A DNA stretch of 64,000 nucleotides, taken from contig NC_088300.1 in the NCBI RefSeq assembly GCF_032854445.1, positions 77,057,966 to 77,121,965 on the forward strand, in the 5' to 3' direction. Positions 1 to 14,255 of the stretch are shown here, one piece after another. The translations under genes were made by a program, and so were the position numbers. Under the pieces are notes generated by a model, which ran no database searches, was not told where the DNA came from, and was given only the letters and a program-made list of their open reading frames with translations. The stretch is from Liolophura sinensis. Lineage: Eukaryota > Mollusca > Polyplacophora > Chitonida > Chitonidae. Every line of letters starts with the position of its first letter. Within the stretch, counting starts at the first letter, position 1.

Positions 1-3000
1 TTACTTTCTCCTACTAGTCAAAACCACAAATAACTGCTACTACAATAACTGTTAATAGTGTGGTTTACTTCCTTTAACTTGGATTCATGTTGTGTTCCTT
101 TCTCACAACCTTCTGACATTTACTACCTCATTTGCCTTGCAGGCGGATCAAATTTCATGTATAGTAAGTTGAATTGGCATTTCAGGAGTGTCGCAAGTTC
201 ATGCAGGTTTAGTCCAGATAAGGTGGAAGCTCTTGCAAAGTAACGTGGCCAACTTACCCGAGTTGGCCTGTATTGTATGTCGTGGTTGAGCCGACAGACC
301 TGTTTATGCAAAATATATATTCAATCCAGCAACTTCCATAAAATTACAACTTTAGCCACGTTGGTTTGCGAGCGATACAACCTTATCTTGTATCGCTCGC
401 TTCATCACGACTCAGAATTCAGTATAACACATGCTCACAAATGCGTGATCCAATTCTTGTAACAAAGTGTTGTTGCAAACAACTATATGCCTACATACTT
501 GCATTTCCTTTAAGAAAACCTTCAGATTCTTTCCATTCAGTCTTGATTATTATGTGAAAGTTGTGATACCATACTGATTTGGCTTACAATTAACACCCAG
601 CATCAAACTCTGTCCTGTTACACATGAATAGGTCAGTCTTCGGATAACAAACTTCACAGAACACTCTTCGCTTGTAACACTGTAGGCAGATTTGTCTCCC
701 ATCAACAGCATTGCATTGAGGGAGAGGTGTAATAGACTTTCACAGATGAATCTGTTCTGTGAACTCTGGTAATCTGTGTGACATAAAAGACAGTAACTTC
801 AATACTCACCGGCCTGTCACTTCAGCTCTATGTTAAAATGGAACTGTGATTAATAAAATATGGATATGTCATTCCTGTGGGTCACAGTTGACATCCCCTC
901 ACACCTGTGGTTTTATTTGCTAGCAAGTTTATCAATCCATTCTAACATGATGGTTAATGATCTCGTTTTAGCCATTAATTAATCAATCAAGACAGCTGAA
1001 GACTGCGGATATTATGATGAACGGTAAACCTAGTTTACCTGAAGGTTACCTGAATTAATTTTTAGGCCACCTTTTTTACAAAGTTTTACTCATACTTTTG
1101 ATTGCTGAAGATAATTGTTAATCATTCAAGATAAAACAAAACAAAGTCATTTTTGTTTGGGAAAATTTACTTTGAACAAAAAAAAAATTAAAAAAAAAAA
1201 AAAAAAAAAAAAAACCAAAGGCAAGGAAAAAAAAAATCAGGATATAATCTCTTAATTAAGATAATTTGTCATAAAATGTACATCTATATTTATAATGTGC
1301 CATCATGCAGCACAAAGAAATTAACACATTTCCCAGTCAGCTGAAGTGTTGAAAAAAAAAACAACCGCTAAACAAAACATGATGATAGCAGAAACATGGT
1401 TTGATAAGCCTGATGTATCCTGTAAAAAGTATACAGCATGCATTGTCTACATTTCTATAGAACCCTCTGAATAATAGCTTGGGACACTTTATAAACAGCT
1501 GAACAATGACAAGAAAAAAGCTCACATGTGAAGATTTCATTGAAAAAAAATATAAATAAAAGTAAAAAATAGAAAAACAATAGATGCGTTAAACATATAT
1601 GTAATTCTTATTCATTCATACAAGGGTCAACACTGGCAAAGTTGTTTTTGTAACTTAACATTTCATACAAAACTTCACAGTTGTGGTGTAAATGCACATA
1701 TACATGAACATGTATAAGGATACTGATTTACAGCTTGTACAGAAAAAGGTTTGGGCTTTATAACAATCAGACCTTTTCTGACAATATATATGCAAAATGT
1801 ATTTGTACACGATGGAAACTGCGCATGAAACTGGAATACGCAAATACCACAGTACACATGTCTGTAATTATAGCACACTAACTTAGTGTCCTTAGTTCTT
1901 GCTGAACCATGGCCTGAATATACAGATAATGGCTGAGTCAGAAAGCAGCTCAGTGAAGGTTCTAGGCACAGAATACCAGTCCATCAGGAATTACATACAT
2001 CATCACTTGTAGACTTGCAGACACTGAAACAATCTCAGTTTCAACTAGCATTTTCGTTGATCTCAAACTAACCTGTTTCAGTGCCTAACTTACATCAAGA
2101 TATCAAACTCAGTCTTAAATTTGAAGCAACAACCAATACACAATAAGCATGCTTTCATTACTACAGTACAAAGCATTAAATTTTAATCACCTATTAATAG
2201 AGCTTTTGTGAATTTGAAGCTTGAAGAACTCAAAATATTCTCAAGGTTTGTACTCTTACAGGTTACTATGTCAGAGCACAAGTTGGAAAAAAAGCCTGTC
2301 CATACAAGAACAAGTCACAATTTGAAGTGTAGCAAATACAATAGTAGTATTCCCCTCTGACCACGGGCATTAGGCTTACATTATTAAACAATGTTGGTCC
2401 TTGAGCAACCTCTCGAGACCAATGAATACGAGATGGCATGCCTGGTACCATCACTGTAAATATTGTTATCAAGGTCATGGTTAATGCAGATAGAGAATAT
2501 TCCTTGATCTTATTTCACAATTTTTTGCTACAAATACGTAACAGAAACTGTCATGCCAATATACGGCATAGCATGTTCCACTGGCATAAATTCTTTGTGT
2601 GCTTTATGAAGCAGACACTGGCTAGAAGGATCTAAGGCAGTGATCATTAACTGTGGTGATGTGGTTAGAATTTGTGTGGGAATATTCTGGTGCAATTTAC
2701 ACTTCATCAAACACAATACTCACTTCATGGCCACTTTTTATGCTGACATACAGTACATGTGATCTCATGAAACAAACAACCTAAAACTCTCCACCAAGAA
2801 AGAATCACCACCTATCTGACTACTATCAAACTAATAACATGGATCATTGCCACTGGTCAGTTTTTCTTCAGGAGTATAGATGTCAATCCTACAACTTACT
2901 ACTTGTTCTTATTGAACATTTATTCTGATGGCTATGTTTCTGCAGAAAAACAAATGCCACAGTGGTGCTACATCCTTAAAACATTTGCTGCACAGGTTAG

Positions 3001-4208
3001 ATCACGACAAATCAAGTAGAGAAACCAGATCTGGTTCGAACCTCTCTAAGCCTCTAGAATGTTTGAATAATGCTGGCACCAAGAATTCAATCGGAACCAA
3101 AATATCCCATAATAGTAATTGGCGCCAGTGCCATAGTTTTAATCCTAAACGAACAGGCTGTGGACAACCATGAAACATAACTTTACACAAAAATATATTT
3201 CAAGTCCAAAACAGCAGGAAAAATTCAAAACGAAGAGTTGTCTTATTAAAACAAAAATGCATCTTTACTTTAAATTAAGAAAGTTTTAAAAACAAAGCCA
3301 AAAGACTCAACACAGCTTTAACAAAAGTTTTCCCAACCTTTCTTGATTCTAGTATAAAAAAAAAATCATTCTGAATCCTTATGATCTTAATGTGGCATGT
3401 TTATACTTCACTGAAAGGTAAATGTATCAAGAGTGTGATGGTCTGGGAACCTTTTCTTGTACTGCAAAGGGCAAAACTAACAAATCTATAAAAGTATATG
3501 TGTAGATGAGTCTGTGTCGGGTGATTAACATGTTCACAGCACAACCATTATCTCAGGAAGTAATTTCATTTAGCAACAAGAACTTTAGCCATTCACTGAT
3601 GCCCTTGAAAACTTTCTTGAATATTGGCCAAGTTAAAAGTTCCAGAGTAATTTCCTGATTACAGCTACATATACGATAGATCTGATTAGCTGGTTGACAG
3701 CCCAAAAGCACTCATCTTCACCGCTTAAGGAAACCACTTCCCATCTTGGAAGACTTGGGCACTTTCTAATACAAGCCATCTGATTGGTTGTCACAATTCT
3801 TGCAGGAAGAGTAACTTCCTCTGACTGATCATATAAAATGCATACATGTCTCCCAGGCAATGTCTCTGTCAACACCCATCTGTACACATCAGTAATATCT
3901 ATCATATATATATATACGCAGATACATATACCATCATCATATATACAAGCTCCTGACAACCTTCTGCAGGAATTGTGAGTTACTCATCTCTGTGGCACAG
4001 CTGTGCATTTCATTAAAAGCAAACGTCGTGTGTGTATTTAATATCCTCTTCCTCCCAACTCAATCCTCGAGGGCATTGACCTGTAAGTGCAAACACACAC
4101 ACTCACACGCACACAGGATTCCCAGTTAAAACTGCTGAAATATGGATGATGATGAGTATATGGAAGTTGAAACGTTACAGGCGTGCTGTGATATCCTTGG
4201 CATCAATG
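1..4208 (-). other. ARF6 3' flank / 3' UTR region, no coding exon seen
   Basis: No convincing exon or repeat family is seen on either strand. The stretch is AT-rich, with a poly-A tract around 1185-1214 (plus strand) and only short random ORFs. It lies directly downstream of the ARF6 stop codon, so part of it is probably 3' UTR. Several AATAAA hexamers exist on the minus strand (for example at 2919-2924), but I cannot tell which is used. Confidence 0.45.
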
Positions 4209-7200
4209 TTAAAATGTTTTATAGTTTGATGTTAACCACGTAAGTCCTTCATACAGTCCGTCCCCTGTCGTAGCACAAGACGGCTGAACATACCAGTTCC
4301 TGTCACGAATCCGTGTTAATCCTAATTTTTCCTGAATTTCATGAGGCTTCATGGCTGTGAAACAAAAACAGGCAATATGATGAACTTGGCACAGTAATTT
4401 CCAGCAGACCAATTTAGAATGTATCTATAGAATTATCACCGAGGTCAAGTGGTACATGTATTATGCAAGTTGGAATATCGCAAGTTGGAGATTGCTCCAG
4501 AGTAGGCAGAAACAAAAATACTCAGGCTATCTGAAAAGCTGAATATTATACAAATCCAATGAAAACACTATCACCGACAGTGATTTCAAAATAGGCATTA
4601 TGATAATGTAACAGCATAGGCTTGAAATACATCTTGCAAACATGTGAAAAGGCTGAAGAATTACAGTATTTTGGGACCATGATCACAAAGTCAGCCTGTA
4701 CATTTGAATAATCTACATCTCAACACCTGACAGAACATAATACTAATTCAACTGACTTATTTACATTATTTGATATCTATATTGCATCATATGAAGAATA
4801 TTTCACTTTAATTATAACAGAAGTCAAGCTTAAAGGGTAGAGCAAACCAAGCACAGCACTGAGGATATTGCCACACCTTGGCAGCTAAACATGTAGCCAA
4901 CAAGCTTCCTGATTTAAAGTTGCAGCCTAACCAGCAGGTGGATTCAAAAAGTCAACTTCATTGGCCATTGGTAATTTGATAATGAAAAAAAAAATTAACC
5001 AAAAAAAAACAAACAAATCCATCCAGGCAAAATATTACCTTCTTCTTAATTAACTGATATGACCTTGTGTATTGAAGCTTTAATGCTCAGTGCCAGCTGC
5101 TATGGTAATATATTTATTTATTTATTTGATTGGTGTTTTGCGCCGTACTCAAGCATTATGGTGGGTGGAAACCGGGCAGAGCCCGGGGGAAACCCACGAC
5201 CATCCGCAGGTTGCTGTCAGACCTTCCCACTTATGGCCGGAGAGGAAGCCAGGGTACGGTAATATAACAAGATTCTCTAATTTAGCTCAAGCAACATGTA
5301 CACCAGTAATCAACCACTTAAAAATTGATACAATTTAACTTACCTTCTGGTAAATCCTGCTTGTTGGCATATATTAATATTATGGCGTCTCTCATTTCTC
5401 GGTCATTTATTATCCTATGCAGTTCTGTTCTAGCTTCGTCTATCCTGTCCCGATCAGCACAGTCTACCACAAAGATAAGGCCCTGGGTACCTGTATAGTA
5501 GTGTCGCCACAGTGGACGGATTTTGTCTTGGCCACCTACATCCTATAACAAACAGTAAGCCACTGTAGCAACATAGCTTATGCTTCCGATAATATTTTCA
5601 CTAACGGACACTTCATTGAACATTGAAAAAAATTGTTGTTCAATATTACTTTACCACATAGCAAGCTGAAGTAGCGAAATGTTTTGATGGGAGGAGTTAT
5701 CATGAATATTGATGTGATGTGCTCTTGGTCATAATGGTGTGAAGTTGTCATTGTACAGGTACTTACCCACACACTAAATTTGACTTTTTTATAGTTGACT
5801 GATTCCACATTGAACCCAACAGTTGGTATAGTTGTAACAGACTGGCCTAATTTCAACTTGTATAGAATAGCTGAACAATTGTTAAGGAAAAAAGAGACAA
5901 ATACAATACACTGCTTTTAATATACATGTTGATATATACTGGAAAGTTGTTATCACTAAGCATATTAACATTGGAGAACAACCAGTACCTCATTAACAAA
6001 CCAATAACTTTGTGGAAATGCTGAAAACCTCTTCCTGGTCAGTAAAACTAATAACGTGCGCATAAGGCAAAATGCTTTCTCCCTATGGTTGTCCAAAACC
6101 TCATCATTTCCTCGGACTGAAGCTTCCTGGCCCACCACATGAAAACTGCGCACTACATGTGGTCTGAACTGATGCTTTGTACTGTACCACAGCTACCACA
6201 CATGCCAGTCATTATATACCTGCTTGTAACATATGGAATAAAAGTACCAGAAGGTAACTGGCATTAAATGTGAAAAACAAGCCATTTAGTGGGAAATGGT
6301 TGCATGAATACAACTTCAAGGGAGGCAACTACCATCAGATGATATCAGATATATGCTAACAGACAACTAATGCCCATCACTGTTTAGATAACAAGTCAGA
6401 AATATCACTTCAGCATGTGTACAGATTTTCTAACAAGCTGCTGAACAAAGCTTAAATTATGAATTTAACCAATGGAACACAGGGCTCTCTTAAAGAACAT
6501 TTAGTCATCAATGGGTAACATTTGTCTAGAAAGGATTTTCTACTTCATTCCACAAAAATATGTCTACAGATTTGATTTTTGAAGACATGTTCAATAAATA
6601 ATACATGTATAACATCTAAAATGTTCTATATTAAGAAGGAGAGAAGTTGGTATTAATATGGCTGATGTCAGATAGTGGACAATGCTTAACAGTAGCACTT
6701 ATCTTGTTTTTACTTATTTATTTATTTGATTGGTGCCATACTCAACAATATTTCACTTATACAACTGTGGCCAGCATTATAGTGGGGGGAAACCGGGCAC
6801 AGCCCGGGGGAAAACCCACAATCATTCACAGGTTGCTGCCAGGCCTCTAATCTTGTAAAAGCTTACCTGTACACACATGTATGGTGACACCTTGCACCAG
6901 ATTACTTGTACTACTTTTATTCTAACATTATCACATGTTTAAATGGATTTCTTAAATGGCTATCAGATCTCTTCCCCCAATCTCCCTTCAATACATTTTT
7001 CACCATTATGTCCTTAACCTAATATCACCTGAACACAAATTTATTTTATTATGAAGAGTGCGTTGCCAATGGCAAATGAGATCACAACAGAAGAGAGGGT
7101 AGGGTAGGGTAACAGGGGTTAAGGCACTGCCAAGGTGGCGTGCACAACACACACACAGTGTAGTATCTAATGATCAGCAGCATGACACCGCAGCTCATCA

Positions 7201-9508
7201 GTGCCTGTCTGGTAGTACCTGCTGAACAGTGGCTTCTGTCTACACACACACACACACACTGGTGTACACAAGCGTGCTAAAAATAGCTGAAGTGACAGAG
7301 TAGGTACATGTTCAGGTCCCGCATTCAAGCTTGCAGAGCGCAAGTGGGGCCTAACTTTTCTGGTTTGACATGTCCACCAGGGACTACTTCTCTCACGCTG
7401 CCAGCCTGACACAGATCTGACGCCCACCTCCGCTCATCTGCAGCCAGAAGTGTTTCTACTTAATTTATGCAGGAATTTACATCCTTTAAGGCGACAATGC
7501 CGGCGCATCTGGACCACTATCTTATCCTTCCGTCAGAAGAAAATGACTTGTACTATGAAAGCTAACGTTACATGAGCTGTTATCTCTGTGGCTCTCACTG
7601 AATCAAAACTGCATCATCTACACACGCACACGTAGTCTCTGCTCTATCTCATCTTAACACTTGTGACTATGGACATGTTGTAAGGTGAATACGCTACATG
7701 TATCTAATTTTATCTAATTCTGCAAATAAATTTTTGTGTGATTTTACAGACTACTGAATATGACGGGGTAGGTAGCTATTCCTGTGATAGTGGCAAATCT
7801 TTACTATAGAACACTAGACATTTTTACAGGATTTTCATCCTAGCTATCACACATGCACATCAATATTTGACACAGATATTAAATTTAAGTTAAATAAAAT
7901 CACAGTAACCCTACTCGTCTCTTTCATGATAGTTTAAGAAGATGAAAAGATCTGAAATACCAGGTTATTTTATACTGAAGGAGCTCACTGTGTCCACATG
8001 CATATCTTGTACATATCTATCATCAGTTCACGCAATCTCTCCAGTTGCAGTCTTATATTATCATACAGATATCTACAGAGTGATATTTTATATGCAGTTA
8101 CATGTATTTCTTGGGTACCTGGTATTTGGAGATACAAACATTTTTTTTTATATTTTAGCATTTTAAATGAAAACCACTTGCATAAAACTTAACTACCTGT
8201 CACAGGCCCCAAATCCAGACATGTATACATGTTTGGTGCGAGCAGTGTGCTACTCTAATAGCTGTACCAGCTGTGTGTATAGCCCTAGTACATGTGGGAG
8301 TACTTGTACATCACTGCTATGAACTTCTGGACTCTCCACGCTCCATCATCTAATCCTCTACACACTACCTTCCTCACTTACCCCACACTGATGAAACATC
8401 ATAAGATTTAGAGATAAAATGATATCTGTATGTATGTGCACGTTTGTTTCTGCCAGCCCCTACTACAGAGTACGAGAAACTGTGTAATATCAGAATCTCT
8501 AGCTCATTACAAGAATGTACAGTATATAACCAGTGAAACAAGCATTCAATGGCCTCAACTATTCAGCCAACATGTTTTTGTTAGTTTGCCCTCCACTCAA
8601 AAATTCTGTTTACAGGTGACTGAAACTTCAGCCACCTACGCCTACAGTGCATGTATTAAACTAACTCAAAATCAATGGTTTACAACTGATACAACTCCTC
8701 ACTCATTTATACAATCACCCTCAAACCCAAAGTTTGAGAAAACAATAGCTAGTCTAATATACTGTCATTCACACTAACACAATTAACCAACATTGGATAC
8801 ATTTGTTTATGTGGCTTTGTGGAATCGAAGATATAATAATGTCAATGTCCATTACATACCCATGTCCACATGAATGCAGAGTAAAATCTAATAAAGGCAT
8901 ATCTTTGTTCAGTGCTCTTGAGGTAATCTAGCACACCTGTTAATCGTTAATGATATTACATGCTGTTAAATTCTAAATGTTGACCCAGAAAAAAAGGTAT
9001 CCCACAGCTCTGCTACAGCAGTGTAGCTATAAATAGCACAGGAAATATTCAGTGCCTTGGACAAGTAACGCCTGTGAATCCTATTAAATCAATAGGGGAG
9101 GGGAAAGTAGGGCTAAGGGCAAGGGTGAAAAGCAGAGGCTGATTTGTTAACACAACTATTCAACATTGCTTCAATTAACCAGGTTACAAACACACTTTGA
9201 CAGGCCTTCCCCAGTAGCTCTGTAAAGCAAAAAATATGTAGTGTTTCAATTTAACTCACACCCAATTCATACACATGACAGTATGGCCAGTTCAAGGCGT
9301 TTATGGACACTTCAGGAAGAGGGTGTTTCTCTCCACAGGAAATAATGTATAAGCAAAAGCTAGGGAGCTAAGCCAAGAGTTTTGATCTGACATAAGTTAC
9401 ATTAGAGAGACCTGCTGTAATCAGGAAGAGTAGCTATAAATGTTGCAAAATCTGGTGTGAAAAAAAAGAAATATATATAGAGAGAGAGAGAGAGAAGTTT
9501 ATATATAC

Positions 9509-9552
<44 letters not shown>

Positions 9553-10183
9553 ATGTGCCTGTTGATGGGTTAAATCATCTAAAGGATTAGGACAGTTGGG
9601 GATAGCAGCACAATTTTTTGATTAATTTTGTCAAACGATATGATACTCCAGCTGCACTATGATCTCTAGTATACCGAAAACATTTGCTGTGATAATGTCC
9701 TTAAACAATCCCTGATTTGATGTCGGTGTAAAACAGTACAGCATGTTTTTTGCCAAGTAAGACAACTGTACAGAAGGTCCTTTCTGATGAACCTAATGGG
9801 TTGTAATTGATACTCTACTAGGTCCTTCAAATACAGACAGTTAAGCAAAGCCACGCAATGAGGTAACTAAAATTACACACACTATACTTTTGGTACCAAC
9901 ACTTTTCATAATATACACACGCCTATTGTAGTACATAAACATTAAGGTTTCACCTTATAAGTAGAGCTTCAAACTGCTGAAACTGACTTCTTGAGTAGTA
10001 GTGTGTACAAAGGCTTTCTCATGCTGTTGTATTACTTCACGAGGATAAAATATCATACAATGAAAAAGAAAGATTTCAGAAAACTGAGAATCAAAGGATA
10101 CTGGTTTTTCCCGCTGCATCTAACCCCAACATCAATATCCTCATCTCTTTGTTACCAAACACCTTGGACATCAACTTCCCCAT
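4209..10183 (-). CDS. ARF6: ARF6-type ADP-ribosylation factor GTPase, 4 coding exons
   Basis: Coding exons on the minus strand are 10102-10183, 5767-5870, 5344-5542 and 4209-4354 (531 nt, 176 residues). Seen: the N-terminus [12 protein letters not shown] with Gly2 available for myristoylation; P-loop GLDAAGKT at 20-27; switch I with Thr44; DVGGQ at 63-67 with Gln67; NKQD at 122-125; SCATTGDG near the C-terminus. These positions fall exactly where they do in known ARF6 (175 residues). The C-terminus NYKTF is one residue longer. Known of the family: ARF6 cycles GDP/GTP at the plasma membrane and endosomes and controls endocytic recycling, PIP2 synthesis and cortical actin. All junctions have GT/AG; the exon 1 donor (gtatcc) is weak. 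The start ATG sits in a good context (caccATGG), and no other upstream ATG is needed. The match in motif spacing and residues separates it from ARF1-like paralogues. Confidence 0.95.
5106..5260 (-). mobile_element. tRNA-derived SINE, 5'-truncated
   Basis: On the plus strand this begins with TTTA repeats and ttgattggtgttttgcgcc, followed by the block containing gcattatggtgggtggaaac and cgggggaaacccacgacc. This is the reverse complement of the 3' half of the full-length SINE at 29432-29670. It lies in the ARF6 intron close to the third coding exon; the tRNA head is missing. Confidence 0.8.
6711..6847 (-). mobile_element. tRNA-derived SINE, 5'-truncated
   Basis: Same family as 29432-29670 in reverse orientation. 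It has a TTTA tail, ttgattggtgccatactc, gccagcattatagtgggggg and cccgggggaaaacccac. It lies in the long ARF6 intron 1. Confidence 0.8.
9477..9546. repeat. (GA)n and (AT)n microsatellite
   Basis: A run of GA dinucleotides at about 9479-9495 is followed by a long AT run at about 9510-9545. It lies in ARF6 intron 1. The AT run is self-complementary and likely to be length-polymorphic. Confidence 0.9.
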
Positions 10184-10208
10184 GGTGCAAGCTTCTCCAG
10201 GGCTACAG
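10184..10208 (-). other. ARF6 5' UTR part of first coding exon
   Basis: Just upstream of the ATG a pyrimidine-rich tract ending in ttttcag lies at 10209 upward. This is a good 3' splice site, so about 25 nt of 5' UTR precede the ATG in this exon and at least one upstream noncoding exon is expected. Confidence 0.55.
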
Positions 10209-13200
10209 CTGAAAACATAGAAAAACAAGGCAGAGATCAAACAACATGTACACAAAAACAAGTTACATGTACCTTTTTAAGTGTACAATGATCAGTAATT
10301 CCTTTTCGAGCAATCAACCTTCTACTCTTAGGTGGCAAAAAATTCTAACAACTCCCAGAGAACATCCAAGAAATGTAGCTGTATTATTATGTCATCCACT
10401 GGTGTACAGCCACTTAGGACTTCTTTCTGCTAAATGCCAATAATACACTTAACAAACTGTGAGGTCAGAGTTGTGGGAATTAGCTCACTAGGTTAATATA
10501 ACTCGCCTCCATATGTATGGTTCATCTCTAATAATAGGTATGACGGGTTTTCAAATTAAGCTTTTCCACCTGAGGCATGAGTTTCACAGCAATGCATTAC
10601 ACGCCAATGTTGATTACAAACATTAAAACAGGACTTGTTACACACAGTCAGTATAGGTAAAACAGCAAATAAAACTGTTCAGTCCATTTTGTATTAACAA
10701 CGGATTTGATGATTCCTGCTGGAAACACTGTCCTGGTAACCTTTCCAATGTCACAGAAATTTAGCAACAGCCAGAGGTCCTTGTGAGTGAGGATAACAGA
10801 TTACAAAGTCTGTCACTGAGTGCTCTATATGCATGGCCCAGGGTTGCGCCTTTTGATTATTTATTTATTCTTCATGTCTACCAACACACCCTAACAAGAA
10901 AATTCATTTATGGTACTTTGTAGGCACATACAGAAGGAAGACGGATGAAATATATTCTGAAATCAATTCATAACTGGAAATCTTTAGTAAAGTGACTGGC
11001 TCTGCAGTAATGAAATCTGTTATCCCTATTCATAAAATCCTGTGGTTCGTGCAACATTTCCACAACACTCAACTGCCTCTTACATATTACAGGGCATCAG
11101 TTATGACAATGTTTTTACTTTGACCATACTCAACTTCTCTATATGTAAGTTCAATAATTTCAACAGTTTCCTGATACTAGGAAATTATCCTTCAGGACCA
11201 ACTGTTTTGCATATTGGTGCTTCATTAAAAAGAATTAGATCCACACTGACACGTATATGTACATGCAGTCACAAGGTATGAACAGACCAGCTGAAAATGT
11301 CAACACATGACTGATGAGCTAAGGACCTAAACTGTAAAAAAATGAAATTGTATTATAACTGCTGTTTTAAGTTTCTGAGGATAAGAATGAAAGATATGTT
11401 TTCCCTCGTTTCCAATTATGACGTTATTCAAGTCCACCATTTCTGACATACAGCCACAAATGTAACGTCATTCCAGCTTAACTGCTTTACTCATAGTTAT
11501 ATGTCTCTCATTCAATGTGACATAAGGAACATTATCTTGTCACCATCACAACAGGAAAACTTCACAGAAACTGATGAAGATTTTGATTTTAAGGATTCTT
11601 CACTTACAAGGGGTAAATAGTGTTATTCATACTAAGTAAATCCTAATGAACAATGGTGTTAGCGCTGTTTCAAAGGGTATCTTTCATATGATTTTAATAT
11701 TTCTGTCTGGTTTCCCTAGCACTTTAAGATTTTTATTTAGTAGTAGGTATTTTAGCACCATACCCTAATTCTTCTAAAATTTGGGACAGGTATTAGTAAT
11801 GTTGAAAGAAGAATATTACATTTCTTTACCAGCCTTTTGGAAATTCCTGCTAGAATTACATATATATTGGCTAAAATGAGCAGAAAAGGTGTCCCAAATT
11901 TCAAAAGAAATAGGGTAATTAAGAATTTTTCGCTTATACGATGCTGGTTAAGGCCAGAGAAAACCACCACACCTTACCGTTTGCTAGAAAGATGTACATG
12001 TACATAACCCTATATGATCATAACTTGCAACAATAATATATTAGCACTAGTTCCCCAGAAGCTTAATACATGTATATGCATTGATCAATTAAGCCCGTTG
12101 AAATAACAAATTTCAGACTTAGGAAGCAGTCACAAGTGACAATTTAATTTCCTTCCTGCAGATGTTAAACCCTTGATTTATGTTTCATCCATAGATACTA
12201 CACAGCTGTGTACAAGCATTTTGGACATTGCAATTCAATTATACAAAAGTAAATACATGAAACCTTTATATTCCAGTGCCATACACTGAAAGTTTTTTGA
12301 CACCTTATGTATGCTTAGTTGTACATGTACATGACCAACTGTGCATGTGTAAAAACGCCCTTGCCTAATGCAGTTTACTATGAAATACGTTATTTGTATG
12401 ACTCATTTACACTGGCCTCCACCTCCCAAACATAATCAAAATACTGCTCAAGCCCACATAGCAGAATGCTGATAATATCGGACTAATCCTTAGACTTAAA
12501 TATTGTTCCACTCCCAAACAGAATGGATTACCACCTATTTGGCCATGGGAGTATACTAAGGTCCAGTGATCTGTTACTGGTGGCAGCAGAAGCTAAAGGC
12601 AGCGCTCTACATGCACCTGACTGTTGAACCATTAAATTAAATAACCTGTGCCTGAGCGACTAGAGTTCTGAGTATAACAGGAACCAGCCTAGTCCTAATG
12701 TAGGCCTAATACCTACTGGTACAAATGATATCAGATAATAATACAGTATCCATTACCTTTTGGCTATAATAATAACCATAATATATAACATGTTATTATG
12801 AAGTTAATTTTACTTTTCTACTACAGAAGTTAACAATTAACAAAAGCTCGCCGAAGATTAAATCTGTAGCTGCTATGCTAAATTTGGCAAAACTGTAAAT
12901 TACACAGCAGATGTAACTGTTAAACTTTGAAGATCTTTAGCCCAATATATTAGAAAATTTGCCAATCAATAAGACAAGACATCATTAATTTCAGATCACA
13001 CTCTTTTAAAGGCATTTTGCACTCCTGTCAGACAAAATTGTAGTTTAATGACCACTCATCTCTTTATTTGAAATTTTAAAAATTAAAAAAAAGTTTTTTT
13101 AAAATTCTGACAGGTAAAGATAAAGTGAAAATCTTTATATTTGTGTGATACATGTATGGGATAGAGTTGTTTATAGTGTAGGAGTGGAAAGACCATTTGA

Positions 13201-13845
13201 ATGTATTTTAATTGCTCATTAGACAAAAAAGTATTTGGGTGACCCCCATTTCTTATTTGATATTACAAAGAATGATTTATAAAAATCTTAGCATTTCAGA
13301 TAAACTCAAGCAAGTTACGTTCTACCCTCTGAATGCAACAAAAGTTTTCACACCACAGACAATCAAAATTATCATCATGCTTCTACATATAGGTTGGACG
13401 AACACAAGAATTTATTAATAAAAGGATTAAATTCCAGGACCCAAGATACATGAACACAGCAACATGTGATTGAGCCCTGAACACGGAAAATCTTTATTTA
13501 GAATACGTGAGTCATAAGATAGTTTTGATTACAATACCAATGAACATGTAAAATGAGAGTGTCACTGCAGCTGTTCAGCACGTAGAAATAACCATTAAAA
13601 AGGATTTTACCGCAATCAACAATCAGACAGAAATTAGATATTATTAACAAAGTCTTTCATTTTAAAATAATCTAGTAATTAACCCCTACTGTCCAGCCTG
13701 TATTAAAGCAATTCCTTAAAGCTTTGATAGTTTGTTTGAAGTCGTTGATGGTCACATGAGAAAAGGAACATTCTAACCAAATTATAGACTGTTCAGCCTT
13801 GCGCAGTTTATTTCTGATAAAAATTTTGGTATTACAAGCTTTGAG

Positions 13846-13950
13846 TTTATTTATTTACTTACTGTTATTTTACTGTTGTTTAGTGCCATGCTTACAAATT
13901 TTTACTTGTACAACAGGCGGCATTTTGATGGAAAGAGGAAGCAAGAGTGG
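13846..13950 (-). mobile_element. Very degraded SINE fragment
   Basis: A TTTA-rich start, ttgtttagtgccatgctt and aggcggcattttgatgg follow the same order as the SINE 3' domain but with many changes. This is a weak call. Confidence 0.4.
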
Positions 13951-14157
13951 CCGAAATAAACCGAAATAAACCACTGACACGTATCAAGTTACTGACAAAC
14001 TTTCACAGATGTGACAGACGTACAGATATACACAACATAGCGATGGGAGACTAGCGGCCTTCAATGAACATTAAACTGTCGAGCAAGAGTCATGAACTGC
14101 TGCATCTCATGTAAGCTGCACATGAATTCGATATAACCCATACCAAATGAGACATTG

Positions 14158-14255
14158 ATTTCATTGGTGTTTAACACCATACTCAACAGCCAAGTTTATT
14201 TCACCTATGCGATGGCGGCCAGCATTATGGTAGGAGGAAACTGGACCAAATAATA
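14158..14255 (-). mobile_element. Degraded SINE fragment
   Basis: A plus-strand stretch with cattggtgtttaacaccata and gcggccagcattatggtagg matches the 3' domain of the 29432-29670 SINE family in reverse, with more divergence than the other copies. Confidence 0.65.

Larger units (their letters stand above)
5871..10101 (-). other. ARF6 intron 1, no further gene seen
   Basis: This 4.2-kb intron has correct donor (gtatcc) and acceptor (ttcag) ends. Apart from the SINE copy at 6711-6847 and the dinucleotide tract near 9.5 kb, I see no exon, RNA gene or transposon in it. Confidence 0.6.

Noticed and set aside
7094-7113. Telomere-like agggtagggtagggtaac
   Set aside because: Only three short units and not a TTAGGG array; chance G-rich repeat.
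8430-8777. 115-codon plus-strand ORF
   Set aside because: Composition is AT-rich and unstructured, no domain; it lies inside ARF6 intron 1.
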